A stretch of 64,000 bases of DNA from an uncultured Clostridia bacterium (GCA_945915065.1 CAMEER010000001.1:90819-154818), one strand, 5' to 3'; shown: positions 27,337-37,014, counted from the stretch's first letter. The notes: generated from the letters alone by a model not told the origin. Numbers and translations are program-made.

Positions 27337-28050
27337 TCACTCCTTGTCTCTGAAGTAGGCGCGGCGGATATCGGGGGATTCGCTGCCGTCCGGCAGGCGC
27401 AGCAGCAACGGCGGCTCTATGGTGAGGCCGGGCTTGCCGCCCCGGCGGCACTCCAACAGCAGCAGCGAGGGGGCGCTCCCGGCGGTGTGCTGGACGAAAC
27501 GCAACCGTTTCGGTTCCAGACCGTGGGCCACGGCGGCAGTCATCAGCGCCGCCAGCCGCTCCGGGCGATACACCAGACACAGGCGGCCGCCCCATTGCAG
27601 CATCCGTGCCGCGGCGGCACATATGTCGTCAAGAGAAGCGGTCAGCTCGGCGCGGGCCTGACCGCGGCGGCCCTCCGACACCGCGCCGGTGTGGGACGCG
27701 AAGTAGGGCGGGTTGGACACCACCAGCCGGAACTGTCCCGACGGGAGACCGGCCCGATTGCGCAGGTCGGCCTGCATGACCGACAGGGGCAGGCCGTTGA
27801 CGGCGGCGTTGCGGGCCATCATGCCACAGGCGTGATCGTCCAATTCGATACCAGTAAGCTGCAAGGTCGGCTCTCTTGCCAGCAGCAGCAGGCTCAGCAG
27901 GCCGGCTCCGGCGCCCAGATCGCAGACCCGCTCACCCCGACGCAGGGAGGGAAAGCTTCCCAACAAAAACGAGTCGGTGGAGGGCGGGAAGCACTGTTCA
28001 TCATACCAATACTGCGGCCCGTTGGGCCACAGCTGCTCCATGCGTTCCAT
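27337..28050 (-). CDS. tRNA1(Val) (adenine(37)-N6)-methyltransferase-like N6-MTase
   Basis: VCDLGAGAGLLSLLLLAR, VVSNPPYF; start at MERMEQLWP with AAAGGAGGG RBS. Confidence 0.85.
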   Translation of the reverse strand: MERMEQLWPNGPQYWYDEQCFPPSTDSFLLGSFPSLRRGERVCDLGAGAGLLSLLLLAREPTLQLTGIELDDHACGMMARNAAVNGLPLSVMQADLRNRAGLPSGQFRLVVSNPPYFASHTGAVSEGRRGQARAELTASLDDICAAAARMLQWGGRLCLVYRPERLAALMTAAVAHGLEPKRLRFVQHTAGSAPSLLLLECRRGGKPGLTIEPPLLLRLPDGSESPDIRRAYFRDKE

Positions 28051-28155
28051 AGACAGCCCTCCTTTGTACGATCCGGTATAGCACAGTTTAGGATTTTTAC
28101 AATCCGATAAAAAACAGCCGATGCATACGCACCGGCTGTTTTTCATGTACGCATT

Positions 28156-28329
28156 TTACTCAGCGGGGCTGATGGCGCCATTGGGGCAGGTGTCGCTGCA
28201 AGAACCGCAGTCCAGGCAGGCACCGGCGTCGATCACATACTGAGAATCGCCCTGGGAGATAGCGCCCACGGGGCAAGCATCTGCGCAAGCGCCGCAGCTG
28301 ACGCAAGCGGAACCGATCTGATAAGCCAT
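28156..28329 (-). CDS. 2x[4Fe-4S] ferredoxin
   Basis: CVSCGACADACPVGAI / CLDCGSCSDTCPNGAI. Confidence 0.96.
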   Translation of the reverse strand: MAYQIGSACVSCGACADACPVGAISQGDSQYVIDAGACLDCGSCSDTCPNGAISPAE

Positions 28330-28436
28330 TTTGAGTACCTCCATTAAGATTTGTCACCGTTATTGTATCATGAAAATAAAAAAAAGCAAGACCTTTCTGA
28401 TGGGATTTCCGGCGAAAATTGTGGAAGAGCGTGAAA

Positions 28437-28465
28437 TTGACACCATAGGGCCGATGTGATAGAAT
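28437..28465 (+). promoter_or_regulatory. sigma70-type promoter of MTA-salvage-like cluster
   Basis: TTGACA-17-TAGAAT. Confidence 0.75.
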
Positions 28466-28495
28466 CGACACAGAATGAAATGAGGAGGCGTATCC

Positions 28496-29317
28496 ATGGA
28501 ATACACCTATGCTTACTTTGAAAAAAGCGCCCAATATGTCCGGGAAAGACTGCATTTTCAGCCGGAGATCGGCATTATTTTGGGCTCTTCCCTGGGGCCT
28601 TTTGCCGCACAGGTGGAAAACCCTGTAACGATCCCCTATGAGGAGATCCCCCACTTTCTGCGCTCCACTGTGGCCACCCACGCGGGAAAGCTGATTGGCG
28701 GCACCATCGGCGGCAAGGGCGTGGTGTGTATGTCCGGACGGTTTCACTCCTATGAGGGGTATGATTTTCCCCAGTTAACGGCGCCTATCCGCCTGTTCAA
28801 GCTGCTGGGCTGCCGGGCGGTGATCCTGACCAATGCCGCAGGCGGCGTCAATCTGGACTATAAGCCCGGTGATATCATGATCATCAACGATCAGATCATG
28901 TTCTCCGGCTGCTCGCCTATGCGGGGTCCCAATATTCCGGAGTTCGGGCCGCGGTTTTTCGACGTGCAGAAGATGTACAGTCCCCGGCTGCGGGCCATTG
29001 CCCGCGAGTGCGCCGAGGGCAGCGGCCTTACCTTCCATGAGGGATGCTATTTCTTTATGCAGGGACCGCAGTTCGAGACACCGGCGGAGATCCGGGCCAT
29101 CCGGACACTGGGCGGCGACGCGGTGGGGATGTCTACCGTTACCGAGGCGCTGACGGCGGCCCACTGCGGATTGCCGTGTCTGGGCTTCTCCGTCATCACC
29201 AATATGGCGGCGGGGATCCTGGATCAGCCCCTGACCGATGAGGAGGTCAATGAGGTAGGCCATCTGGTGGCCGACAATTTCAGCGCGTATCTGAAAAAAG
29301 TACTTGCGAGGATATGA
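28496..29317 (+). CDS. trimeric purine-nucleoside phosphorylase / candidate methylthioinosine phosphorylase
   Basis: IILGSSLGPFA, GRFHSYEGYDF, LTNAAGGVN, FETPAEIRAIRTLGGDAVGMST, SVITNMAAG (Asn at the purine-6 position). Confidence 0.9.
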   Translation: MEYTYAYFEKSAQYVRERLHFQPEIGIILGSSLGPFAAQVENPVTIPYEEIPHFLRSTVATHAGKLIGGTIGGKGVVCMSGRFHSYEGYDFPQLTAPIRLFKLLGCRAVILTNAAGGVNLDYKPGDIMIINDQIMFSGCSPMRGPNIPEFGPRFFDVQKMYSPRLRAIARECAEGSGLTFHEGCYFFMQGPQFETPAEIRAIRTLGGDAVGMSTVTEALTAAHCGLPCLGFSVITNMAAGILDQPLTDEEVNEVGHLVADNFSAYLKKVLARI

Positions 29318-29321
29318 AAAT

Positions 29322-30611
29322 ATGAGGACACTGCTGAAAAACGCCTGCATCTATACGCCGCAGGGCGTGATCCGCGATGGCTTTGTGGCCGTCGACGGCA
29401 CGAGGATCGCCGCGGTGGGCGCCGCCCGGCCGGAGGGAGACTTTGACCGGGAGAAGGATATGTCCGGAAAACTGCTGCTGCCGGGATTGGTAAACGCCCA
29501 CACCCACGCCGCCATGACGCTGCTGCGGGGCGTCGGCACCGATCTGCCGCTGCAAAAGTGGCTGTTTGACAGCGTTTTTCCCGTGGAGGCGCGGCTGACA
29601 GGGGAGGATATCCGGATCGGCACGGCGCTGGCGCTGCTGGAGATGCTCTCCTGCGGCACCACCAGCTTTACCGATATGTATTTCTTTCCGTGGGAGACGG
29701 CGAAGCTGGTGGCAGATTCCGGCATAAAGGCCAACCTTTGCTATCCGGTGCAGGCCTTCGACCCGGCAGACTCCTATGACAAAAACGAGAGCGCCCGCAA
29801 GCTGGAGCAGTTTTACGCCGACTGGCACAACGCCGCCGGCGGGCGCGTCCGGGTGGACGGCTGCCTGCACGCGGAGTATACCTGCAACGCCGATGTGGCG
29901 GCAGGGACGGCGGCGTGGAGCCGTCAGGCGGGCGTGCGGATGCACATCCATCTCAGCGAGACAAAAAGCGAGCATGAGAACTGCGTGGCCAAATACGGCA
30001 AGACGCCGGCGCGGTGGATGAACGATCTGGGCGTGTTTGACGTGCCCTGCACCGCCGCCCACTGCGTATGGGTGACGGCGGAGGATCGGGCGCTGCTGCG
30101 GCGCAGGGGCGTGTCCGTGGCCCACAATCCCACCAGCAACATGAAGCTGGGCAGCGGGTTCGCGCCCATTCCGGAGCTGCTGGCGGAAGGCGTCAACGTG
30201 ACGCTGGGTACCGACGGCGCCGCCAGCAACAACAATCTCAATATGCCGGAGGAGATGCATCTGGCGGCCATCATCCACGACGGCTACCGGCAGGACACCT
30301 CCCTGCTGCCTGCCGCGCAGGTATTGGATATGGCCACCGTCAACGGCGCGCGGGCCCAGGGGAGAGAGGACACCGGCACCATCGAGGCCGGAAAGCGGGC
30401 GGATATGATAGCCATTGATCTGAACCGGCCCCATCTGCTTCCCCATCTGGACACGGCGGGTCTGGCGGTGTACAGCGTGCAGGCGGCTGATGTGTGTATG
30501 ACCATGGTGGACGGCCGGGTACTGTATGAAAACGGAGAATTTCTGACGCTGGACCGGGAGCGGATCCTTTGGGACGCCCGCACCGCGGCAAAGCGGCTGT
30601 ACGGAGAATGA
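29322..30611 (+). CDS. amidohydrolase: MTA/SAH/5'-deoxyadenosine deaminase family
   Basis: LPGLVNAHTHAAMTLLRG, HLSETKSEHENC, HCVWVT, GTDGAASNNNLNM. Confidence 0.9.
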   Translation: MRTLLKNACIYTPQGVIRDGFVAVDGTRIAAVGAARPEGDFDREKDMSGKLLLPGLVNAHTHAAMTLLRGVGTDLPLQKWLFDSVFPVEARLTGEDIRIGTALALLEMLSCGTTSFTDMYFFPWETAKLVADSGIKANLCYPVQAFDPADSYDKNESARKLEQFYADWHNAAGGRVRVDGCLHAEYTCNADVAAGTAAWSRQAGVRMHIHLSETKSEHENCVAKYGKTPARWMNDLGVFDVPCTAAHCVWVTAEDRALLRRRGVSVAHNPTSNMKLGSGFAPIPELLAEGVNVTLGTDGAASNNNLNMPEEMHLAAIIHDGYRQDTSLLPAAQVLDMATVNGARAQGREDTGTIEAGKRADMIAIDLNRPHLLPHLDTAGLAVYSVQAADVCMTMVDGRVLYENGEFLTLDRERILWDARTAAKRLYGE

Positions 30612-30632
30612 GAGAGACAGGAGAAGAGAGCC

Positions 30633-31700
30633 ATGGAGAGAGCGGACAAAGGCCTTGCCTTTATGATGCAGTATGAAAATGTGGCGTGGTACGATGCCGG
30701 TGAGGTGCGGATCCTTGACAGGCGGGTATACCCCCGGCGGGTGGAGTTCGTCACCTGCCGTACCCACCGGGAGGTGACGCAGGCGCTGACGGATATGGTG
30801 ACCCAGTCCACAGGGCCGTTTACCGCCGCCGCCATGGGTATGGCGTTGGCGGCCTATGAGTGCCGGGAGCTGCCGGCGGCACAGCAGGTGGCCTATCTGG
30901 AACGGGCCGCGGAGACCATTTCCCACGCCCGGCCCACCACCGTGGGGCGGATGCAGCTGATCTGCGGCGGCTGCCTTGCGGCGGCCAAGGCCGCCATTTC
31001 CCAAGGTGTGAGCGACGTGGCGCTGGCCATCCGGGACTATACGGTGGAGACCAACAACCGCCGCTATTCCCGGGTGGGACAGATGGCCAAGCATCTGGTG
31101 GACAGGTTCCCCGACAACGGCACCGTCATGACCCAGTGCTTCGGCGAGACCATTGTGGCCATGATGCTGAAGGAATGCCGGGAGCGGGGCAAGAACATCC
31201 GTCTGTTCTGCCCGGAGACACGGCCCTATTTTCAGGGGGCGCGGCTGACGGCCACCGTGTGCCGTGATATGGGCTTCGATGTGACGGTGATCACCGACAA
31301 CATGCCGGCCTATGTGATGCAGCAGGAGCATGTGGATGTGTTCACCTGCGCCGCCGACGCCATCTGCTGCGACGGCTATGTGGCCAACAAGGTGGGGACT
31401 TTCCAGATCGCCATCGCCGCCAACTATCTGGGAGTGCCGGTGTATATCAGCGGTATCCCCGACAAGGGGCATCCCACTGTGGACAGCGTTCACATCGAGA
31501 TGCGCGATCCCGGGGATACGCTGGAGGCCATGGGCGTCAGGACCGCTGCCGATGGGGTGAAGGGGTATTATCCCGCCTTCGATATTACGCCGCCTCAGCT
31601 GATCACCGGTGTGGCGACAGATCTGGGCATCTATTCTCCCTATGAGTTGAAAAAGTACCTGGAAGTCAGCCGGCTGGGTCCCTATGAAATGGTCATTTGA
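30633..31700 (+). CDS. divergent MtnA / eIF2B-family 5-methylthioribose-1-phosphate isomerase
   Basis: CPETRPYFQGARLTATVCRDMGFDVTVITDNMPAYVM; VMTQCFGE; CDGYVANKVGTFQIAIAANYLGVPVY. Confidence 0.82.
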   Translation: MERADKGLAFMMQYENVAWYDAGEVRILDRRVYPRRVEFVTCRTHREVTQALTDMVTQSTGPFTAAAMGMALAAYECRELPAAQQVAYLERAAETISHARPTTVGRMQLICGGCLAAAKAAISQGVSDVALAIRDYTVETNNRRYSRVGQMAKHLVDRFPDNGTVMTQCFGETIVAMMLKECRERGKNIRLFCPETRPYFQGARLTATVCRDMGFDVTVITDNMPAYVMQQEHVDVFTCAADAICCDGYVANKVGTFQIAIAANYLGVPVYISGIPDKGHPTVDSVHIEMRDPGDTLEAMGVRTAADGVKGYYPAFDITPPQLITGVATDLGIYSPYELKKYLEVSRLGPYEMVI

Positions 31701-31739
31701 ATTACAAAATGATTATTCTGTATTACGGGAGGGCGGAAA

Positions 31740-32345
31740 ATGGAGGATTCCTACAAGGAATTGCGGCAGGAAATGATAGATGTGTGTCTGGAGTCTCTCC
31801 GTGAGGGACTGTTTACCGGCACCAGCGGCAACCTCAGCGTGGCGCTGGGGGACGGCACTATGCTGATCACCCCTACATCGGTACGCTATACGGTCATGCG
31901 GCCCATGGATATCGTGCGGTGCGATCTGGACGGCAAAGTTTTTGAGGGGGAATTGCGGCCGTCCAGTGAGTGGCGGATGCACGCGGCGGTGTATCGGGCG
32001 TATCCGGAGGTCAAGGCGATCTTCCACACCCATTCTCCGTATGCCACGTCCTTTGCGGTGGTACACAAGCCCATTCCGGCGGTGCTGATCGAAACGATGA
32101 TGTTTTTGGGCGGCGATGTGACCTGCGCCGAATATGCGACGCCCGGCACCTTTGCGGTGGGAGAGAACGCCGTGCCCTGCCTGAAGGATGGCCGCGGCGG
32201 CTGTTTGCTGAACAACCACGGTGTACTGGCGGTAGGCAGGGATCTCAATGAGGCCCGTACCCGCGCCCAGTATATCGAGGACAGCGCCCGGATCTATCAC
32301 TATGCTTTGCAGGTGGGGGAACCGGTGGTGCTGAAAAAGCTGTGA
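31740..32345 (+). CDS. class II aldolase/adducin family protein
   Basis: GTSGNLSVALGDGTMLITPTSVRY, AIFHTHSPYATSFAVV, LLNNHGVLAVG. Confidence 0.92.
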   Translation: MEDSYKELRQEMIDVCLESLREGLFTGTSGNLSVALGDGTMLITPTSVRYTVMRPMDIVRCDLDGKVFEGELRPSSEWRMHAAVYRAYPEVKAIFHTHSPYATSFAVVHKPIPAVLIETMMFLGGDVTCAEYATPGTFAVGENAVPCLKDGRGGCLLNNHGVLAVGRDLNEARTRAQYIEDSARIYHYALQVGEPVVLKKL

Positions 32346-32383
32346 TAGCGGCCGGGCTTCATCGCTTTTGGAGATGCGTCATG

Positions 32384-32418
32384 GAAAAATCCGACAGCAA
32401 AAAAGCTGTCGGATTTTC
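32384..32418. terminator. bidirectional terminator
   Basis: AAAATCCGACAGC-AAAAAA-GCTGTCGGATTTT. Confidence 0.85.
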
Positions 32419-32433
32419 TGAATGAATATTTAT

Positions 32434-33183
32434 TTAAGAAATGCCGGCCAGAGCCGCCAAAACTCCCACGACTTCCCGACAGGCATAGCCTGCGCCAAGG
32501 AACCAGGGGCTGAAGCATCCGGCAGATTTGGGATCAAGACCGGCCTGCCTGGCAAACAGCTGCCCCCGCAGCTGGTGAAAATTATCGCTGGCGATGGCCA
32601 CATGGGTGTCCAGCCCGTGTTCCCGAATGATGGCGGCGGCGAATTGAAGGTTCTCCCGGGTGTCGAAGGATTTTTCCTCGGCATAGATGCGTTCCGGGGC
32701 GATGCCCATGGCGATCAGCTCCCGGGCGGCGCAGCCGGCCTCGGTAAAGGGTTCGCTGTGTCTGTCCAGCCCGCCGGTGGTGATGCACACGGCGTCGGGA
32801 TGAGCGGTCAGATAGTCGTAGGCAGCTTCGATGCGGCCTTGCAGCATCAGGCTGGGTTTGCCGTGATAGACCTGACAGCCCAGCAGCACCACGGTGTTGG
32901 GCGCGTTGTCCGCCTGCGGACGATTAGCAGCGGCAAGGCCCATGGCGGTCAGCACTATCGCCGCCACGACCAATACGATGCTGACGCCGGTGATCAGTAT
33001 GGCCTTCAGCCATTTGGGGAAGCGGCGGAACAGCTTTGGAAAAAAACAGTACAGCGCCGCCAACAGCAGCAGTGCCGCCGGCCAGAACATGCCGATGTGG
33101 CACACACCGATCGCCAGCGGCATGAGAAAGTAAACGACTCCCAACAGGGCAAGGGTGCCGAGAATGGGTAAAAGCATGGTCAA
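32434..33183 (-). CDS. YdcF/SanA-like DUF218 membrane protein
   Basis: NTVVLLGCQVYHGKPSLMLQGRIEAAYDYLTAHPDAVCITTGG; N-terminal TM segments. Confidence 0.85.
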   Translation of the reverse strand: MTMLLPILGTLALLGVVYFLMPLAIGVCHIGMFWPAALLLLAALYCFFPKLFRRFPKWLKAILITGVSIVLVVAAIVLTAMGLAAANRPQADNAPNTVVLLGCQVYHGKPSLMLQGRIEAAYDYLTAHPDAVCITTGGLDRHSEPFTEAGCAARELIAMGIAPERIYAEEKSFDTRENLQFAAAIIREHGLDTHVAIASDNFHQLRGQLFARQAGLDPKSAGCFSPWFLGAGYACREVVGVLAALAGIS

Positions 33184-33794
33184 TTCTCCGCGATATGGCT
33201 GGCGATGCGCTGCATGATCATATCCAGCGCCACCAGATTATGGCCGCCCTCCAGCACGATGATATCGGCATACTTACGGGTGGGTTCCACGAACTGCTCG
33301 TGCATAGGCTTGACGGTGGTCAGGTATTGGGTCACCACGGATTCCAGCGAGCGGCCCCGCTCCTCCACGTCCCGCAGGGCGCGGCGCAGGATGCGCACGT
33401 CGGCGTCGGTCTCCACAAAGATCTTAATGTCCAGCAGATCCCGCAGGGCCTTGTTCTGAAAGATCAGGATCCCCTCCACGATCACCACCTTGGTGGGCTG
33501 GATCTCCACGGTTTCATCAGTACGGTTGTGGATGGCGTAATCGTAGACGGGGCAGTGGATGGGCTCGCCCCGCTTCAGCGCCTGCAGATCGGCGATCATC
33601 AGCTCGGTATCAAAGGCGTCAGGGTGGTCGTAATTCTGCCGGCAGCGCTCCGCGAAGGAGCAGTTCTGCCGCTTATAGTAATTGTCGTGATGGACCACGC
33701 TGATATCGCTGCCGAAGCGCCGGGCCAGGTGCTCCGTCAGTGTGGTTTTGCCGGAACCGGTGCCGCCGGCGATGCCGATGAAAATGGTGCTCAT
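33180..33794 (-). CDS. udk: uridine kinase
   Basis: IGIAGGTGSGKTTLTEHLARRFG, HHDNYYK, NYDHPDAFDTELM. Confidence 0.93.
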   Translation of the reverse strand: MSTIFIGIAGGTGSGKTTLTEHLARRFGSDISVVHHDNYYKRQNCSFAERCRQNYDHPDAFDTELMIADLQALKRGEPIHCPVYDYAIHNRTDETVEIQPTKVVIVEGILIFQNKALRDLLDIKIFVETDADVRILRRALRDVEERGRSLESVVTQYLTTVKPMHEQFVEPTRKYADIIVLEGGHNLVALDMIMQRIASHIAEN

Positions 33795-33967
33795 GGGGAC
33801 CCCTCCCTTATATTGTTCCCCTTTATTATAGAAAGCCATTCGGTGAAAAGCAAGAAAAGATGTAAAAAAACGGTGAATTTCCAGCAATTTCAGTTGACGT
33901 GACGATTGCTTTTGGGGTATCATGTAAAAGTATTATCAAGAGTATGTCCTTTGGAGGAAGCAGAAAC

Positions 33968-34918
33968 ATGAGTCTGATTAAGTGTAAAAAATGCGGAGAA
34001 ATGTTCTCTGACAGCTATAAAACGTGCCCGTTTTGCGCCGAAGATGAGGAGTACTACAACGGTAAAGTGAAAAAGCGGGGCCACCGGCAGGTGGAGAAAA
34101 AGAAAAAGACCCCCAGTGTGATCGGCCCCGTGCTGGTGCTGGTGCTGGTGCTGCTGGCGGCTGTTTTGGTGTGGACCTTTGCCGGCGATACCATCAAGGG
34201 GTGGTTCGGCGGGAAGGAGCCGGATAGCACGCCGGACAATCAGCAGCAGGTAGTCACACCGCCGGACAATGATAAGGACGATCAGCCGGAGACTACGGAG
34301 CTGAAGCTGGATCACCTGACACTGATCATGGCGCCCGGTGCAACGGAGAAGCTGACTGCTACCGGCGGCAGCGGCGAGACCTATCAGTGGATCACCAGCG
34401 ATTCCGGCGTGCTGAAGGTCTCTGATGACGGTACTGTGACCGCCATGACCGAGGGCAGCGCCGTGGTGACCGTTACCTGCGGTGAGGAGAGCGCAGCCTG
34501 CGCCGTCACTGTCAAGGAGAATGCCGACAGCAACACAAATACCAATACCAACACCAATACGAACACGAACACCAACACCAACACTAACACTAACACAAAT
34601 ACGAATACCAATACCAATACGAACACAAATACGAATACGGGCACGGGGACGACGCTGAAGGATGCGACGGTTAAGACGATATATGGCTCCTTGAGCAAGA
34701 ATCCCAGTGGCCAGTTCGACCTGACGGTAGGCAGCGGAGAGTCCATCGACCTGACGGTTGAAGGCGTCAGCGGTACGGTAACCTGGAGCAGCAAGGACAG
34801 CAGCATTGCAACGGTCTCTAACAGCGGTACAGTAAAGGGTGTCTCCGGTGGGAAGAGCACCGTAATTACGGCTAAGGTGGGAAGCGGAACCGTGGAGATC
34901 CTTATCCGCGTCAACTGA
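33968..34918 (+). CDS. zinc-ribbon / single-TM / BIG2 Ig-like domain protein with Asn-Thr repeat linker
   Basis: CKKCGEMFSDSYKTCPFC; TM VIGPVLVLVLVLLAAVLVWTFAG; two BIG2-like segments (TYQWITSDSGVLKVSDDGTVTAMTEGSAVVTVTC; VTWSSKDSSIATVSNSGTVKGVSGGKSTVITA). Confidence 0.85.
   Translation: MSLIKCKKCGEMFSDSYKTCPFCAEDEEYYNGKVKKRGHRQVEKKKKTPSVIGPVLVLVLVLLAAVLVWTFAGDTIKGWFGGKEPDSTPDNQQQVVTPPDNDKDDQPETTELKLDHLTLIMAPGATEKLTATGGSGETYQWITSDSGVLKVSDDGTVTAMTEGSAVVTVTCGEESAACAVTVKENADSNTNTNTNTNTNTNTNTNTNTNTNTNTNTNTNTNTNTGTGTTLKDATVKTIYGSLSKNPSGQFDLTVGSGESIDLTVEGVSGTVTWSSKDSSIATVSNSGTVKGVSGGKSTVITAKVGSGTVEILIRVN
34532..34639 (+). repeat. 18 x 6-bp degenerate repeat (AAY ACN) encoding (Asn-Thr)18
   Basis: Direct count of codons AAC/AAT-ACN from 34532 to 34639. 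Confidence 0.97.
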
Positions 34919-34977
34919 TGTGAATAGCGACCATGAAAAGCAGCGGCATTGCCGCTGCTTTTCTCATTCCGACCGCC

Positions 34978-35006
34978 TTGTCAACGCTGTGGGAGTGTGG
35001 TATAAT
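34978..35006 (+). promoter_or_regulatory. promoter of ABC exporter gene
   Basis: TTGTCA-17-TATAAT. Confidence 0.65.
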
Positions 35007-35045
35007 CAGAAACTGGAAAATTATCATCAGAAAAGGAAAAGAAGC

Positions 35046-36818
35046 ATGACGACGCAGGACTATCGTACCCGCAGTCCGCTGCGGATCTTTTTGAGCTATT
35101 TTAAGCCCCATTGGAAGCTGTTTTCGCTGGACATGGGCTGCGCGATCCTCATTGCGCTGGTGGATCTGGCGTTCCCGCTGGTATCCCGGGCTGCGCTGTA
35201 TCAATGGCTGCCGGAGAAAAACTACCGCGTGTTCTTTGTGGTGATGGCAGTCGTGGCGCTGGCCTTTGTGCTGCGGGCGGTACTGTACTACATTGTGACC
35301 TACTGGGGCCATACCTTCGGCATCCGGGTGGAGGCGGACATCCGGAGAGACCTGTTCCACCATATGCAGATGCTGGGCTTCGACTTTTATGACCGCAACC
35401 GCACAGGGCAGCTGATGAGCCGGCTGACCACCGATCTTTTTGAACTGACGGAACTGGCCCATCACGGGCCGGAGGACCTGACCATCTCCGTCATCACCAT
35501 CGTGGGCGCGCTGGCGGTGATGTTCACCATCGAATGGCGCATGGCACTGATCGTGATGGCCATCATTCCGGTGTTTCTGGCGGTGCTGATGCTGCTGCGA
35601 GGCGGTATGAGCCGTGCTTCCGTTGCCGCCAAGCAGAAAACCGGCGCCATCAACGCCGAGATCGAATCCGGTCTCAGCGGCATCCGCACCGTCAAGGCCT
35701 TTGGCAACGAGACCATCCAGCAGCAGCGGTTCGACTGTGCCAACGAGACCTTCAAGACCGCCAAGCGGGGGTTTCATAAGGAGATGGGGCGGTTCAACGC
35801 CACCATGGAGTTGTTCGTGACGCTGCTGAACGTGGCAGTGATCGCCGGAGGCGGCTGGCTCATCATGGGCGAACGCATGAACTATGTGGATCTGATCACC
35901 TTCAGCCTGTATATCACCACATTCATCACACCGGTGCGTAAGCTGGCCAACTTTGCCGAGCTGTTCTCCAACGGATTTGCCGGACTGCACCGGTTTATCG
36001 AGCTGATGAGCACCGAGCCCACTATTGCCGACGCGCCGGATGCTGTGACGATGGAACATGTCCGGGGTGCTGTGGAGGTTAAGGATGTCAGCTTTACCTA
36101 CGACGGAGCGGAGGAAGTACTGCACCATGTGAACCTGCATGTGGCGGTGGGTGAGACAGTGGCTGTGGTAGGGCCTTCCGGCGGCGGAAAATCCACCCTG
36201 TGCCAGCTGATCCCGCGGTTTTACGACGTGACGGAGGGCGAGATCGACATCGACGGCGTGGATGTGCGGCGGCTGCGGCTGACGGATCTGCGGCGGGCCG
36301 TGGGCGTGGTGCAGCAGGACGTGTTCCTGTTTGCCGACACCGTGCGGGAGAATATCCGCTACGGGCGGCCTGACGCCACCGATGAGGAGGTGGAAGCCGC
36401 AGCGAAGCGGGCGGAGATCTACGATGATATCCTGGCCATGCCGCAGGGCTTCGATACCTATGTGGGCGAACGGGGTACTTTACTCTCAGGAGGACAGAAG
36501 CAGCGGGTGGCCATTGCCCGTGTCTTTCTGAAGGACCCGCCCATCCTGATCCTGGACGAGGCGACCTCAGCGCTGGACAGTGTGACCGAGGCAAAGATCC
36601 AGCACGCCTTTGACATGCTGGCCAAGGGGCGTACCACACTGATCATCGCCCACCGGCTCAGCACCATCCGCGGCGCGGATCGTATTTTAGTGGTGCAGGA
36701 GGGCTGCATTACCGAGCAGGGCAGCCATGAGGAGCTGCTGGCGCGGCAGGGCGTGTACGCCCGGCTGTATCATACACAGAATCTGGGGGAATATCACCAT
36801 GAAGCAGGAAAAAATTGA
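35046..36818 (+). CDS. ABC exporter, fused permease and ATPase
   Basis: VVGPSGGGKSTLCQLIPRFYD, LLSGGQKQRVAIARVFLKDPPILILDEATSALD. Confidence 0.93.
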   Translation: MTTQDYRTRSPLRIFLSYFKPHWKLFSLDMGCAILIALVDLAFPLVSRAALYQWLPEKNYRVFFVVMAVVALAFVLRAVLYYIVTYWGHTFGIRVEADIRRDLFHHMQMLGFDFYDRNRTGQLMSRLTTDLFELTELAHHGPEDLTISVITIVGALAVMFTIEWRMALIVMAIIPVFLAVLMLLRGGMSRASVAAKQKTGAINAEIESGLSGIRTVKAFGNETIQQQRFDCANETFKTAKRGFHKEMGRFNATMELFVTLLNVAVIAGGGWLIMGERMNYVDLITFSLYITTFITPVRKLANFAELFSNGFAGLHRFIELMSTEPTIADAPDAVTMEHVRGAVEVKDVSFTYDGAEEVLHHVNLHVAVGETVAVVGPSGGGKSTLCQLIPRFYDVTEGEIDIDGVDVRRLRLTDLRRAVGVVQQDVFLFADTVRENIRYGRPDATDEEVEAAAKRAEIYDDILAMPQGFDTYVGERGTLLSGGQKQRVAIARVFLKDPPILILDEATSALDSVTEAKIQHAFDMLAKGRTTLIIAHRLSTIRGADRILVVQEGCITEQGSHEELLARQGVYARLYHTQNLGEYHHEAGKN

Positions 36819-37014
36819 CCGCATCAACGAGCTGGCCCGCAAAGCTAAGGCCGACGGCCTGACCGTGGAGGAGGAAGCCGAGCGGGACGCGCTGCGGCTG
36901 GAGTATAAGGAGGCGATCCTGAGCAGCCTTCGGGACCATCTGGAGCATACCTGGATCGTGGATGAGAAGGGGAACAAGCGGAAATTGCAGCACAAGGGGG
37001 AAAAGGCGCAATGA
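36799..37014 (+). CDS. DUF896 (YnzC/UPF0291) family protein
   Basis: KIDRINELARKAKADGLTVEEEAERDALRLEYKEAI. Confidence 0.9.
   Translation: MKQEKIDRINELARKAKADGLTVEEEAERDALRLEYKEAILSSLRDHLEHTWIVDEKGNKRKLQHKGEKAQ

Noticed and set aside
34532-34639. Tandem 6-bp repeat considered as CRISPR or VNTR-only element
   Set aside because: Unit is a dipeptide codon pair within an ORF, no spacers and no cas genes; reported as a coding repeat.
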